DNA of 45,871 nucleotides, from the NCBI GenBank assembly GCA_963599255.1, contig CAVBWS010000012.1:1-45871 (forward strand). The letters run 5' to 3'. Source of the DNA: RGIG5612 sp963599255 (GTDB taxonomy: Bacteria; Bacillota; Clostridia; Lachnospirales; Lachnospiraceae). A model generated the notes under the pieces. That model was not told the DNA's origin. It made no database searches and was given only the letters and a program-made list of their open reading frames with translations. Both the position numbers and the translations under genes were made by a program. Each line of letters begins with the position of its first letter. Within the stretch, counting starts at the first letter, position 1. Below, piece after piece: positions 36,461-45,698 of the stretch.

Positions 36461-38656
36461 ATGGGTTGGTTCGATGAACAGATACGGGGGAGAATTAAAC
36501 ATGACGATGAGGCTTTCGCCAATGCCTTTGCCTCCATGGCGGGGGTGGTTATGGGCGAGCGCATTGCCCGTGCACTGCAAAATGACCGTATGCAGGCGAA
36601 AAACGCCATTGAAGAGATATTGAAGTTCTATCATATAAGAGCGGTGGAACTGCCGGAGGGCATTAACGATATAAATGATCAGCTGGAGTATCTCATGCGT
36701 CCGTCAGGTATCATGCACAGAACCGTCAATCTGGAGGGAGAGTGGTACAAGAATGCCTTCGGAGCAATGCTCGGAAGCCGAAATGACAATGGTATGCCCG
36801 TTGCGCTTTTGCCAAATGGCATTTCCGGATATCGTTTCTACGATGTACAGTCCGGCAAGTTTATAAAGTTAAATAAAAGTACGGCAGGGCTCATTAATGC
36901 CGAGGCTCTCTGTTTTTACAGACCGCTGCCATCGGGCAAATTAAGAATAAAGGATCTCTGGATCTATATAGCCAAATGCATCTCAAGACAGGACGTTATA
37001 ACTGTGGGTGCGGCTTCCCTGGCGGTGGCCATTATAGGAACGATTATACCCAGACTGCATAAGCTGATATATGGCACAGTCGTAGACAGCAGGAGCCTGC
37101 AGCTGCTTTTTGCTGTATTTGGATGTCTTATCTGCGTAAGCTTTTCTCAGCTGCTCATAGGCGTCATAAGACAGCTGGTACTCAGCCGGTTCGGAAGCAA
37201 AATGAATATACAGGTGCAGGCTGCATGTATGATGCGTTTAATGTCCTTGCCTGCATCATTTTTCAAAGGATATGCAGCGGGAGATCTGGCAGGACGAGTG
37301 ACCGCCATCAGTCAGTTGTGCTCTGTGTTTGCAGACAGCATATTGTCGGCGGCTCTCACCGGCCTGTTCTCGCTCGTATATATTACGCAGATGGTATCAT
37401 TTGCCCCGGAAATCGCCTTGCCGGGTCTGCTGGTCATACTCTGTATGGTGATAGTGTCCATAACTACCACTATAGTGCAGCTCAGGGTATCCAGGCAGCA
37501 GCTGGAGCTGGCATTTAAGGAGGCCGGGTTAGAGTATGCCCTTATAACGGGAGTCCAGAAGATTAAACTGGCGGGGGCAGAAAAACGAGCTTTTTCTAAA
37601 TGGGCCGAAACCTACACCGCGCAGGCCAGGTTCTTATATGCTCCGCCGGTGTTCATAAGGCTGGCCAAGGTATTTTCCTGCAGTATCCTGCTGGTAGGAA
37701 CTGCCGTTACATACTACTGCACAATCAAGGCCAATATATCATTGTCCGATTATTATGCATTTAACTCGGCTTACAGTATGATAATGGGAGCATTTATAAC
37801 TCTGACCGATACCATGGGACAATTTGCACAGATCACTCCTGTGGTAGAGCTGATGCGGCCGATACTTGAGGGCGAGCCGGAGATTTCCGAGGGCAGCCAT
37901 ATGGTTACGAAGTTAAGCGGAGCAATAGAGCTTAATAACGTGTCCTTCAGATATACCGATGATGGCCCGCAGATCATAGATAACCTGAGCCTTAAGGTAA
38001 AGCCTGGTCAGTATGTGGCAATCGTAGGCTCTACAGGCTGCGGCAAATCAACGCTCATGCGTCTTATGTTAGGATTCGAGACTCCTCAAAAGGGTGCGAT
38101 ATACTACGATGGCAGAGATCTGGCATCCCTTGACCTAAGATCCCTGCGACGCAATATCGGTACGGTAATGCAGGACGGAAGGCTGTTCCAGGGAGATATT
38201 TATTCCAATATAGTTATATCTGCTCCGCAGCTGGGTATGGATGCCGCATGGGAGGCAGCAGAGATGGCAGGGGTCGCTGACGATATCCGTGCCATGCCTA
38301 TGGGTATGTATACGGTTATTGCAGAGGGTGCAGGAGGCATATCGGGAGGCCAGAAGCAGCGACTCATGATCGCCCGCGCCATAGCAAATAAGCCGCGGAT
38401 ACTGATGTTTGACGAGGCCACCTCGGCTCTGGACAATATAACACAGAAGGTAGTTTCCGAGTCTCTGGATTCACTTCAGTGTACTCGCATCGTTATAGCC
38501 CATCGTTTATCGACCATAAAGCATTGTAATCGTATAATAGTATTAGATAAGGGACGGATCATAGAGGATGGAAGCTATGATGAGCTTATTGCACAGGGAG
38601 GATTTTTCGCTCAGCTGGTAGAAAGGCAGAGGGTTGACCTGGAGCCCGAACATTAA
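36461..38656 (+). CDS. NHLM exporter partner: ABC transporter with N-terminal accessory domain
   Basis: 731 residues. The first ~165 (beginning WFDEQIRGRIKHDDEAFANAF, ending near LCFYRPLPSGKL) form the non-peptidase domain of the second NHLM ABC protein. Membrane helices and an ATPase follow, with GSTGCGKST, GGISGGQKQRLMIARAI and MFDEATSALD. In NHLM systems this protein is always paired with the C39 type, probably as a heterodimer. ATAAAGGAGA just upstream overlaps the end of the previous gene, a 14-base gap, so the two are co-translated. Confidence 0.9.
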   Translation: MGWFDEQIRGRIKHDDEAFANAFASMAGVVMGERIARALQNDRMQAKNAIEEILKFYHIRAVELPEGINDINDQLEYLMRPSGIMHRTVNLEGEWYKNAFGAMLGSRNDNGMPVALLPNGISGYRFYDVQSGKFIKLNKSTAGLINAEALCFYRPLPSGKLRIKDLWIYIAKCISRQDVITVGAASLAVAIIGTIIPRLHKLIYGTVVDSRSLQLLFAVFGCLICVSFSQLLIGVIRQLVLSRFGSKMNIQVQAACMMRLMSLPASFFKGYAAGDLAGRVTAISQLCSVFADSILSAALTGLFSLVYITQMVSFAPEIALPGLLVILCMVIVSITTTIVQLRVSRQQLELAFKEAGLEYALITGVQKIKLAGAEKRAFSKWAETYTAQARFLYAPPVFIRLAKVFSCSILLVGTAVTYYCTIKANISLSDYYAFNSAYSMIMGAFITLTDTMGQFAQITPVVELMRPILEGEPEISEGSHMVTKLSGAIELNNVSFRYTDDGPQIIDNLSLKVKPGQYVAIVGSTGCGKSTLMRLMLGFETPQKGAIYYDGRDLASLDLRSLRRNIGTVMQDGRLFQGDIYSNIVISAPQLGMDAAWEAAEMAGVADDIRAMPMGMYTVIAEGAGGISGGQKQRLMIARAIANKPRILMFDEATSALDNITQKVVSESLDSLQCTRIVIAHRLSTIKHCNRIIVLDKGRIIEDGSYDELIAQGGFFAQLVERQRVDLEPEH

Positions 38657-38708
38657 AATATACGGGTAATTGCGCAGGATTTTTGAATTTGGCAATATTT
38701 TTAGATTC

Positions 38709-38737
38709 TTGCAAAATCATATCGTATAATATATTAT
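38709..38737 (+). promoter_or_regulatory. Promoter of the RiPP precursor gene
   Basis: TTGCAA (38709-38714), 17 bases, TATTAT (38732-38737). It gives the precursor a transcript separate from the exporter genes, typical where more peptide than enzyme is needed. Confidence 0.6.
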
Positions 38738-38739
38738 AC
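38724..38739. promoter_or_regulatory. Perfect 16-base palindrome over the -10 box
   Basis: GTATAATATATTATAC reads the same on both strands and covers the -10 element, placing a TATAAT on each strand. It may be an operator, or a chance feature of an AT-rich promoter. Confidence 0.45.
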
Positions 38740-38783
38740 TACAATCGCATTTTGTGATTTTTGAGGAAAAGGAGACGATTATT

Positions 38784-39059
38784 ATGAATGAGAAAATTAT
38801 TCTGATGACCAAGAAACTCGGAAGTGATCCTGAACTTGTTAAGCAGATTGCAGAAGTAAAGGATATAGAAAAAGCATATGAACTGCTGGACGGAGAAGGT
38901 GCCGGTGTTACACTGGAGGAATTCAAGGACGCAATATACAAGTTCAGAGAATCAAGTGAGCTTTCTGATGATGATCTGGAGAAGGTTGCTGCAGGATTCG
39001 ATGGCGTTACCCTGGACGATGTGTTCTTCACATTGACAATATGGGCTGCAGCTATGTAA
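38784..39059 (+). CDS. RiPP precursor peptide with Nif11-like leader
   Basis: 91 residues. Residues 1-71 are an acidic, helical leader of Nif11-like type: SDPELVKQIAEVKDIEKAYE, then VTLEEFKDAIYKF and the ending ELSDDDLEKVAAG. That ending is the standard double-Gly-like processing site (usually VAGG). Cleavage after Gly71 would free a 20-residue core starting FDGVTLDDVF and ending TIWAAAM. The core has no Cys and no Ser; candidate sites are Thr76, Thr83, Thr85, three Asp and the backbone amides. AAAAGGAGA gives a very strong ribosome site. The frame opens at 38754, but ATG 38784 fits the site. It lies between the exporters and the modifying enzymes. Confidence 0.88.
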   Translation: MNEKIILMTKKLGSDPELVKQIAEVKDIEKAYELLDGEGAGVTLEEFKDAIYKFRESSELSDDDLEKVAAGFDGVTLDDVFFTLTIWAAAM

Positions 39060-39133
39060 TGCAGTGATCACCAACCGTTATTTATCAGTTGAGTTTGGAT
39101 ATAAAAATTGTAACTTTGAAAGGAATTAAAACA

Positions 39134-40036
39134 GTGCTTGCATGGTCTGAGTATTTTCAGAACCCGTTCTATCTGGATGTAACCAGAAGACATCTGATAA
39201 GTGAAGAATTGAGACCTGCAATTCTCAAATATTGCGGCGTAACGGAAGGTTGCGCCGTGCTGGATGTCGGCTGCGGTACAGGATACTTCAGCCGATTTTT
39301 AGCAAATGGTGAGCCGAGTATCCATGTTACAGGTCTGGAATACGATAAGGGCTTCGTTGAATATGCATGCCGTGATGAAGAAAATGGCAGCTTAGATCTT
39401 ACCTTCATTCAGGGAGATGCGCGTGAGCTTCCGTTTGATGATGAGACATTTGATGTGGTTACAAGCCATACCTTCCTTACAAGCGTCCCGGAGCCTGAGG
39501 ATGCACTTAAGGAGATGATGAGGGTGTGCAAGAAAGACGGCACAGTATCTTCCATTACGGCAATGTCATTTATGCCGGAGGTATTTCATGGAGGATATTA
39601 TGACAGCGAATGCACCTGGAACAGGCCGCTGCGTGAACTGTCTGTTAAGCTCTGCAGAATGTACGAGGCGATAAATCCCATAAAAAATTACGCCAACGAC
39701 CTGCCTTCTGCTAAGATTCCACATCTGTTCGCTGCGGCCGGACTGAAGGAAGTCAGTGCATTTCCTATAGGTAAGCTGTTCTCTCTCAGCAACGCCACGC
39801 TGTCATATGAGGAGCGAATGGATCATCTTAATAAGTTGATAGAGGCTGAGCGTGAGAAATTGGCGGTATATATGAAGATCGAGGAGGCTCGCAATCTGTT
39901 CTCGCCTGAGGATGCAGAGCAGTATCTGCACTTGATGGAGGAAAAACGCAGTTTTTATAAAGCACATCCGGATGAAAATGAAATATGGGAATGGCACGGC
40001 GGAGCCAATGTATTAATAACAGGAAAGAAGAGATAA
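39134..40036 (+). CDS. Class I SAM-dependent methyltransferase of the RiPP locus
   Basis: About 300 residues. SAM-binding motif I is AVLDVGCGTGYFSRFLA, followed by VTGLEYDKGF (acidic loop), FIQGDARELPFDDETFDVV (motifs II/III) and VTSHTFLTSVPEP. The C-terminal ~120 residues are helical and would select the substrate. I prefer GTG 39134, with AAAGGAAT upstream; TTG 39089 in the same frame has no site. It is tightly linked to the YcaO genes (7-base gap), so it probably methylates the precursor, perhaps at a terminus or a YcaO-made group; the position is unknown. Confidence 0.88.
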   Translation: MLAWSEYFQNPFYLDVTRRHLISEELRPAILKYCGVTEGCAVLDVGCGTGYFSRFLANGEPSIHVTGLEYDKGFVEYACRDEENGSLDLTFIQGDARELPFDDETFDVVTSHTFLTSVPEPEDALKEMMRVCKKDGTVSSITAMSFMPEVFHGGYYDSECTWNRPLRELSVKLCRMYEAINPIKNYANDLPSAKIPHLFAAAGLKEVSAFPIGKLFSLSNATLSYEERMDHLNKLIEAEREKLAVYMKIEEARNLFSPEDAEQYLHLMEEKRSFYKAHPDENEIWEWHGGANVLITGKKR

Positions 40037-40043
40037 AATAAAA

Positions 40044-41882
40044 ATGAATAAATCAGATTACAGTAAATATAAAGACAGCAAACCTGCAGATACATTATAT
40101 AAGATTCAGGGCATATTGCATGACATGGGTCTTACAGTTATGCATAAGTGGGTTGATAATGAGTATGACGGATGCTATTCAAATCGAGTATCTATATACC
40201 CGACACAGCTGGGAACAAATGGTAAGGGTACCGACCCGGCTTACGCCCTTACAAGCGGATATGCTGAATTAATGGAGCGTATACAAAATAATATTATAAA
40301 CACATGCATACTGTCTAAGGAAGACGATGAGTTTGAAGGCTTTTCCCGTTTTCCTGATGAAAAACAGGTACCTATTGAGACCATCGTCAGAGACAACAAC
40401 AGCTTTATAAATCATGTTTTTGAAGAGCTGGGATACACAGATGAGCTGGACAAAATCTACATGCTGAAGGGCTTCTGCAACATATGCGGTGAGAAGAATG
40501 ACTATGAGTGCTCATGTATACCATTTGCTGATGTGGATAACAACCGCGTGGTATATCTGCCTCATCGCCTGTTATTCGCTATATACGGAAGCAACGGAAT
40601 GGCAGCAGGTAATACTATGGAGGAGGCACTGGTACAGAGTCTTTCGGAGATCTTCGAAAGGTACGCAGGCACCAAGATCGCTATGGAGCACATCTGTCCA
40701 CCGACTGTTCCGCGCAGCTACATTAAAACGATTCCTTTATTGGACAATATAATCAATCAGATTGAAAGTGACGGCAATTACAAGGTTATCGTCAAGGACT
40801 GCTCCCTGGGAAGAGGACTGCCGGTAGTTGCGATTGTTATTATAAATAAAAAGACAGGAACCTTTGGCGTGAAGTTTGCGTCCCATCCTACGTTTTCAGT
40901 TGCCCTTGAGCGTACCCTGACAGAGGCTTTCCAGGGACGCCGTCTGGAGCAGTTTACCAGGATCAGTCATGTAGGTCTGGATGATCAGATCAGAAGCAGA
41001 GATAACATGCTGAACACAATGAAGATGGGAGAGGGTGCATATCCGAAGGAATTGCTGATAGGAACTCCGGATTATGAGTTTACGCCATTTGAGGAGAGCG
41101 AATGCAAGAGCAATGCAGAGATGTTAAAACGTATGATCGGATTCATACACCAGGAAGGTTATCAGCTGCTTATTCATGATTCTTCTTATCTTGGCTTCCA
41201 CACCTACGTTGCCATTGTTCCGGGAATGAGTGAGATCTATCCGATAGATCAGCTTCGTTTTAGGGAATTAAGGACCTACGGCAAGGTCTATGAAACTATG
41301 GGTCACCTGCATGATCTCAGTGAGGAAGAGATTAAGAGGATTGTCAGATACATGACCTTTAAGAGGGCATCCGTGATTGAAAACCGTATTGCATGGATAT
41401 GTGCACGTCCGTTTAACAATAAATTCCCGGGCGGGGATGCAGGATTCATGCACATGATGGCATGTTGTCAGTATGCACTGGGCAATTACGCCGCAGCTGA
41501 AGCAGAAGCGGCAAGGGTATATGCATATTATGACAAGGTGGGAACAGAGGAAGAAAAGGATTTCTATCGCTGTTTCAGGGCATATATGCATCACCGTGCG
41601 ATCGGACTGGACGCAGATGACTGCAACCAGATCATTAAGGAACTCTTTAAGGAGGATGTAGCAGAGAAGGTTGTAGATGCCTTATCCGATCCGAAGCAGA
41701 CATTAGCGAAAATGTATCCGACAATGAACTGCTACGATTGTGAGCACTGCGAGACGAATGAACGCGGAATGTGTATGTATCCGCATATATCTGAAATAAC
41801 CAGGAAAATAAAGACTGCACTCAAGACAAATATCCCGGATCAGGGTGAATTGTTGGAAAACCTGCAGGACTACATGGCATAG
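40044..41882 (+). CDS. YcaO protein 1, with extra cysteine clusters
   Basis: 612 residues. The YcaO ATP-binding elements are complete: TNGKG (58-62) and YAELMER with E75/E78; SNGMAAGNTMEEALVQS (183-199) and E202/E205-R206; HPTFSVALERTLTEAFQGR with R290, E294, Q297. YcaO enzymes use ATP to activate backbone amides, giving azolines, thioamides or amidines. The C-terminal region is TPR-like, as in E. coli YcaO, rather than a TOMM cyclodehydratase. It carries two Cys sets absent from its partner: C145, C148, C156, C158 and C563, C566, C569, C577 (CYDCEHCETNERGMC). These could bind zinc or an Fe-S cluster. Confidence 0.92.
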   Translation: MNKSDYSKYKDSKPADTLYKIQGILHDMGLTVMHKWVDNEYDGCYSNRVSIYPTQLGTNGKGTDPAYALTSGYAELMERIQNNIINTCILSKEDDEFEGFSRFPDEKQVPIETIVRDNNSFINHVFEELGYTDELDKIYMLKGFCNICGEKNDYECSCIPFADVDNNRVVYLPHRLLFAIYGSNGMAAGNTMEEALVQSLSEIFERYAGTKIAMEHICPPTVPRSYIKTIPLLDNIINQIESDGNYKVIVKDCSLGRGLPVVAIVIINKKTGTFGVKFASHPTFSVALERTLTEAFQGRRLEQFTRISHVGLDDQIRSRDNMLNTMKMGEGAYPKELLIGTPDYEFTPFEESECKSNAEMLKRMIGFIHQEGYQLLIHDSSYLGFHTYVAIVPGMSEIYPIDQLRFRELRTYGKVYETMGHLHDLSEEEIKRIVRYMTFKRASVIENRIAWICARPFNNKFPGGDAGFMHMMACCQYALGNYAAAEAEAARVYAYYDKVGTEEEKDFYRCFRAYMHHRAIGLDADDCNQIIKELFKEDVAEKVVDALSDPKQTLAKMYPTMNCYDCEHCETNERGMCMYPHISEITRKIKTALKTNIPDQGELLENLQDYMA

Positions 41883-41898
41883 AAGAAGGAACTATTGG

Positions 41899-43644
41899 AT
41901 GTTAATAGACGCTAAGTTTAAAGAAGCGCAGCCGTTGGCTACCGTAAACCGCATACGTTCCGCATTGTTTGATGCCGGGATATTCACTGTTGAGAAGTGG
42001 TCTGATTCCGGCATCAACGGATGCTATTCGACTCGGATCGAGATAGCAGGCACCAGTATCGGGCAGAATGGTAAGGGCGTAACCCGTGAATTTGCTTTGG
42101 CAAGCGGGTACGCCGAATTTATGGAACGACTTCAGTCAGGATACATCTATGTAGGAAAGATTGATGATGAACTGGAGCAATACAAGGGATTTATAAGTGA
42201 CCCGTCTGAACGGGAATATACTATTGCCGAATATACCAAAGAGCATGGAGATGAGCTGCAGCCGCTGGCGAAAAGGCTGGGTGCGGCTGGGACAGATGAA
42301 ATCCTGAGTTATTGCAGATACGAACACACTCTGGATAAAACAAAGGACTTCTCGGCCATCCCATTCCGAAACATAACGAGCGGGAAGGTACTGTATATGC
42401 CGCTTCCGCTGCTTAGAGATGTCTATGCCACTAACGGAACCTGTGCAGGCAACAGTGAGCAGGAAGCATTGGTTCAGGGGTTATCAGAACTTATGGAGAG
42501 AAACCATAACCTTCGTATCCTGACAGAATGTATAACACCGCCTACTATTCCGGATGATTATCTGCAGCAATTTGAAGCCTATGAGATGATAAGGGAGATC
42601 TGTCAGAAATCTCAATGCGAGCTGATCGTGAAGGACTGCTCCTTGGGAACCGGTTTTCCTGTCATTGCGGCTGCGTTTCTCAGCAGGCATAGTCACAGGT
42701 ATATCGTAAAGTTCGGCGCACATCCTGTATTTGAGATTGCATTGGAGCGCTGTCTTACCGAAATGCTGCAGGGCAGAAACTTCGAGGATGCAAGTTCGAC
42801 ATCGACGATCGCGTACTCCCGGGCAGAGGTCCTTACCCATGACAATATTCACAATGTCGTAAAATGCGCAAGCGGCAAATATTATTATAAGTTTTTCACT
42901 GCAGAAAGTGAGTATGAGTTCGTGCCTTTCCCGGACAGAACAGGTATGGATAATGCACAGCTCCTTGATTATTGCAGGAAACTCTACCAGGATATGGGAT
43001 ATGAGATATATGTAAGAAAATGCGGATATCTGCAGTTTCCGTCGTATCAGATCATAGTCCCGGGATTTAGTGAGATCTATAATTACGGACTTACACGTCT
43101 TAAGGAGAAGAATTCACTGCACAAATCCTCAGAGATACTAAGCAATCTGACAGAGGCAGACGACAGCCAGCTGAGGACGTTATACAGCTATCTGCGCTAC
43201 AAGGAGAATTTCGCTCTGGAAAATACGCTGAGTTATACCATGAGACTGCCACTTATGATGAGCCCTGAGGATGATCTTGCGGCATACCGCTATATAGAGG
43301 CGTGTCTGGCCTTTCATTTTGAAAAATGGAAGGAAGCACTGCAATGTATACTGATACTGAATAGGATCTGCAATAAAGATAAGGAATATCTGGCGGCACT
43401 GGAAACGGCTGCCAGGAGCATGCTGTCGGGAAATGAACTTGATGAGGCATTTGCCGTAATTGAGAGGTTCTACAGTCCTGAGATCATAGGTCGTGTCAGG
43501 AGAGTATTTAACTGGAGTGACTGCGCAGAGGATCTTACGTCTTATTGTAATAAGGTGCGGGAGGCATCCGATGCGTATGAGATATACCGCAGCGTAAGGC
43601 ACACCCTTAAGGACAGACAGGCAGAGTGCGATTTTATCAAGTGA
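41899..43644 (+). CDS. YcaO protein 2
   Basis: 581 residues. It is homologous to its upstream neighbour but clearly diverged. ATP-site elements are retained: QNGKG (56-60), YAEFMER (E73/E76), TNGTCAGNSEQEALVQG (178-194), E197/E200-R201 and HPVFEIALERCLTEMLQGR with R284, E288, Q291. So it is probably active rather than a dead scaffold. It lacks both cysteine clusters of YcaO 1. The last ~150 residues are TPR-like helices. GAAGAAGGA at 41882-41890 directs ATG 41899; the frame opens at 41845 inside the previous gene. The 16-base gap implies co-translation, possibly as a heterodimer with YcaO 1 (inference). Confidence 0.9.
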   Translation: MLIDAKFKEAQPLATVNRIRSALFDAGIFTVEKWSDSGINGCYSTRIEIAGTSIGQNGKGVTREFALASGYAEFMERLQSGYIYVGKIDDELEQYKGFISDPSEREYTIAEYTKEHGDELQPLAKRLGAAGTDEILSYCRYEHTLDKTKDFSAIPFRNITSGKVLYMPLPLLRDVYATNGTCAGNSEQEALVQGLSELMERNHNLRILTECITPPTIPDDYLQQFEAYEMIREICQKSQCELIVKDCSLGTGFPVIAAAFLSRHSHRYIVKFGAHPVFEIALERCLTEMLQGRNFEDASSTSTIAYSRAEVLTHDNIHNVVKCASGKYYYKFFTAESEYEFVPFPDRTGMDNAQLLDYCRKLYQDMGYEIYVRKCGYLQFPSYQIIVPGFSEIYNYGLTRLKEKNSLHKSSEILSNLTEADDSQLRTLYSYLRYKENFALENTLSYTMRLPLMMSPEDDLAAYRYIEACLAFHFEKWKEALQCILILNRICNKDKEYLAALETAARSMLSGNELDEAFAVIERFYSPEIIGRVRRVFNWSDCAEDLTSYCNKVREASDAYEIYRSVRHTLKDRQAECDFIK

Positions 43645-43722
43645 CTTTTTAATTCAACCCCTGATTTATTATGCCGTTTCAGGATGATGATCGTATAATA
43701 GGAATAATAGGAGGAAAAGAAA

Positions 43723-45561
43723 ATGAAAAAGAAAATTTCAACGGCGTTGATAACAATAGCATTATCCGCTCTTTTAGCTGTTCCTTCATTTGCTGATGCA
43801 ACAAGAGTAGTTACACTTGGAAACGATTTAAGCCTTCAACAGAAGGCCCAAATGCTTAAATATTTCGGCGTCGACGAGAATTCTGTTGAGATAATCTATG
43901 TTAATAATGACCAGGAACGTTATTACCTGGGAGCATATATTCCACTCGAACAGATCGGAGACAGGACATTCAGCTGTTCTTACGTGAAACCGACGTCATC
44001 AGGAGGTATTCAGGTTAAGACCGCAAATCTTGATTATGTTACCTGTAACATGATCGCAACGACACTTTCCACCTGTGGTGTAACCAATTGCCAGGTAGTT
44101 GCAGCGAGCCCTATTGTCGTATCAGGCACGGGCGCATTAACCGGCATCATTCTTGCTTATCAACAGGCAAGCGGAGAAACGCTGGATGAGGCAAAGGTTG
44201 AATTAGCAAATCGCGAGATGGTAGTAACCGCAGGTCTTTCGGAACAGGTAGGCCAGAGCAATGCCATTGCGATCGTAAACGAAACAAAGTACGAAACAAT
44301 AGAAAATAACATTACCAACATAGAAGAAATCAATAATGTAGTTAACAACATTTCCAATGAGTACAACATTGAAATTGAAGACAGTCAGAAAGAAGAAATA
44401 GCTAATCTTGTTGCGGAGATTGCACAGCAAAACTACGAAATTGATGCGTTAAAGAAGACTCTTGCCGAAGTACAGGCTAACGTAATTGAGGACACCAATG
44501 CTCCGGAGACGGTACAGCAGGAGGTTCTGCAGCGTAACGATGAAATAGTACAGGAAGAAGAACAGAAAGAAGAATCAACTACAGCAGAGGATATTGATAC
44601 GGACATCACTATTCCTGAAGAGACTGATATAACTACTGACACAACTGAAGAAACAGAAGAGAATATCTTAGATAACACAGACAGCTCGGCCCTTTCAGGT
44701 GATGGTACCCCGGTTCAGGAGTCCGACACATTATCTCCCGTTGTGGAGCAGGAAACAACTACTGATAATACAGGCCTGACAGATGATGATAATTGGGAGA
44801 TATTTGATTTCAGTCAGGATGAAGAAACAACTGATAGTGTTTTGGATGATATGACAGAATCTGACTGGGAAGTTTACACATCTGATGCAAGTGATACCAA
44901 TCCTGATAGCACGGCGACAGACAGTACAGAAGATATCGAGTCAACAGACACAAAGGAAGCTTCTAAAGAAGATGCATCAATGGATGAACAATATTTGATC
45001 GATGGCGAGGAGTTATATTCTGAGGAAGATTTCGCAGATATGCCGGAGATTGCTGATAAATATGCACTGTATACTATACTTAAGGAAAAATTAAACGATT
45101 ATGCAGATGGATTAGCTGGAAATGAGAATGGCAATCATTCGTTCAAAGAAATAATTGAAAAGATCCTGGCAGAATTCGTTGATCAATCAGTCAAAGATGC
45201 AAAAGGGGAAACAGAAGATGAGACAACATTAGAGACAGAAGAAGTTCTCATCACTGAAACCAATGACAATCTGACTACAGAGGAACCGTCGATCAGTGAA
45301 GAAACAGAAGATATTGTAAATCGTAAAGAATACGAAAAAATGGACTGTATCAACAATGATATTCTTGCAGCTCTTGAGAAGATTGTATATGATGAGCTTG
45401 ATGCTAACAAGGATATCTTGAACAACGCAATCACGATCACCCTTCCTGTAGACGGAGAGATAACTGATACAGAGACAACTGACACATTGCAGACAATTTA
45501 TGATAATATCATGAAGATCGCAGAAGAAGTATATACTGCAGATATACAGGGCAATGAATAA
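43723..45561 (+). CDS. Secreted DUF1002 protein with long acidic C-terminal region
   Basis: 612 residues. Signal peptide 1-25 (ALSALLAVPSFADA). Residues ~26-250 match the DUF1002 family (VVTLGNDLSLQQKAQMLKYF, VSGTGALTGIILAYQQASGE), found in Firmicutes with no known function. A coiled-coil-like Asn/Ile/Glu-rich stretch follows (IENNITNIEEINNVVNNI). Then ~190 residues are extremely rich in Glu, Asp and Thr, ending in helical segments. It has its own ribosome site (AGGAGGAAAAG) and a possible -10 (TATAAT) just upstream. A link to the RiPP locus is by position only. Strong acidity could bind cationic surfaces or metal ions. Confidence 0.8.
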   Translation: MKKKISTALITIALSALLAVPSFADATRVVTLGNDLSLQQKAQMLKYFGVDENSVEIIYVNNDQERYYLGAYIPLEQIGDRTFSCSYVKPTSSGGIQVKTANLDYVTCNMIATTLSTCGVTNCQVVAASPIVVSGTGALTGIILAYQQASGETLDEAKVELANREMVVTAGLSEQVGQSNAIAIVNETKYETIENNITNIEEINNVVNNISNEYNIEIEDSQKEEIANLVAEIAQQNYEIDALKKTLAEVQANVIEDTNAPETVQQEVLQRNDEIVQEEEQKEESTTAEDIDTDITIPEETDITTDTTEETEENILDNTDSSALSGDGTPVQESDTLSPVVEQETTTDNTGLTDDDNWEIFDFSQDEETTDSVLDDMTESDWEVYTSDASDTNPDSTATDSTEDIESTDTKEASKEDASMDEQYLIDGEELYSEEDFADMPEIADKYALYTILKEKLNDYADGLAGNENGNHSFKEIIEKILAEFVDQSVKDAKGETEDETTLETEEVLITETNDNLTTEEPSISEETEDIVNRKEYEKMDCINNDILAALEKIVYDELDANKDILNNAITITLPVDGEITDTETTDTLQTIYDNIMKIAEEVYTADIQGNE

Positions 45562-45592
45562 GAAAAATTATATATCTTAAATAATACAAGGA

Positions 45593-45640
45593 GGCTGTGC
45601 GCTATTGATTCAAGATCAATGGTGTACGGCCTTTCTTAGA
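45593..45640 (+). terminator. Terminator after the DUF1002 gene
   Basis: GGCTGTGCGCTATTGAT pairs with ATCAATGGTGTACGGCC (17 positions, some G-U), then TTTCTT. Confidence 0.7.
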
Positions 45641-45698
45641 TGATTTCTTAATTGCAGCAAGAAAAGTTTATAGTAATAGTAATAGAGGAGAAGGAAAA

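Noticed and set aside
44160..45485. Several - strand Ser/Val-rich frames
   Set aside because: They mirror the acidic repeat region of the DUF1002 gene; the bias explains the open frames.
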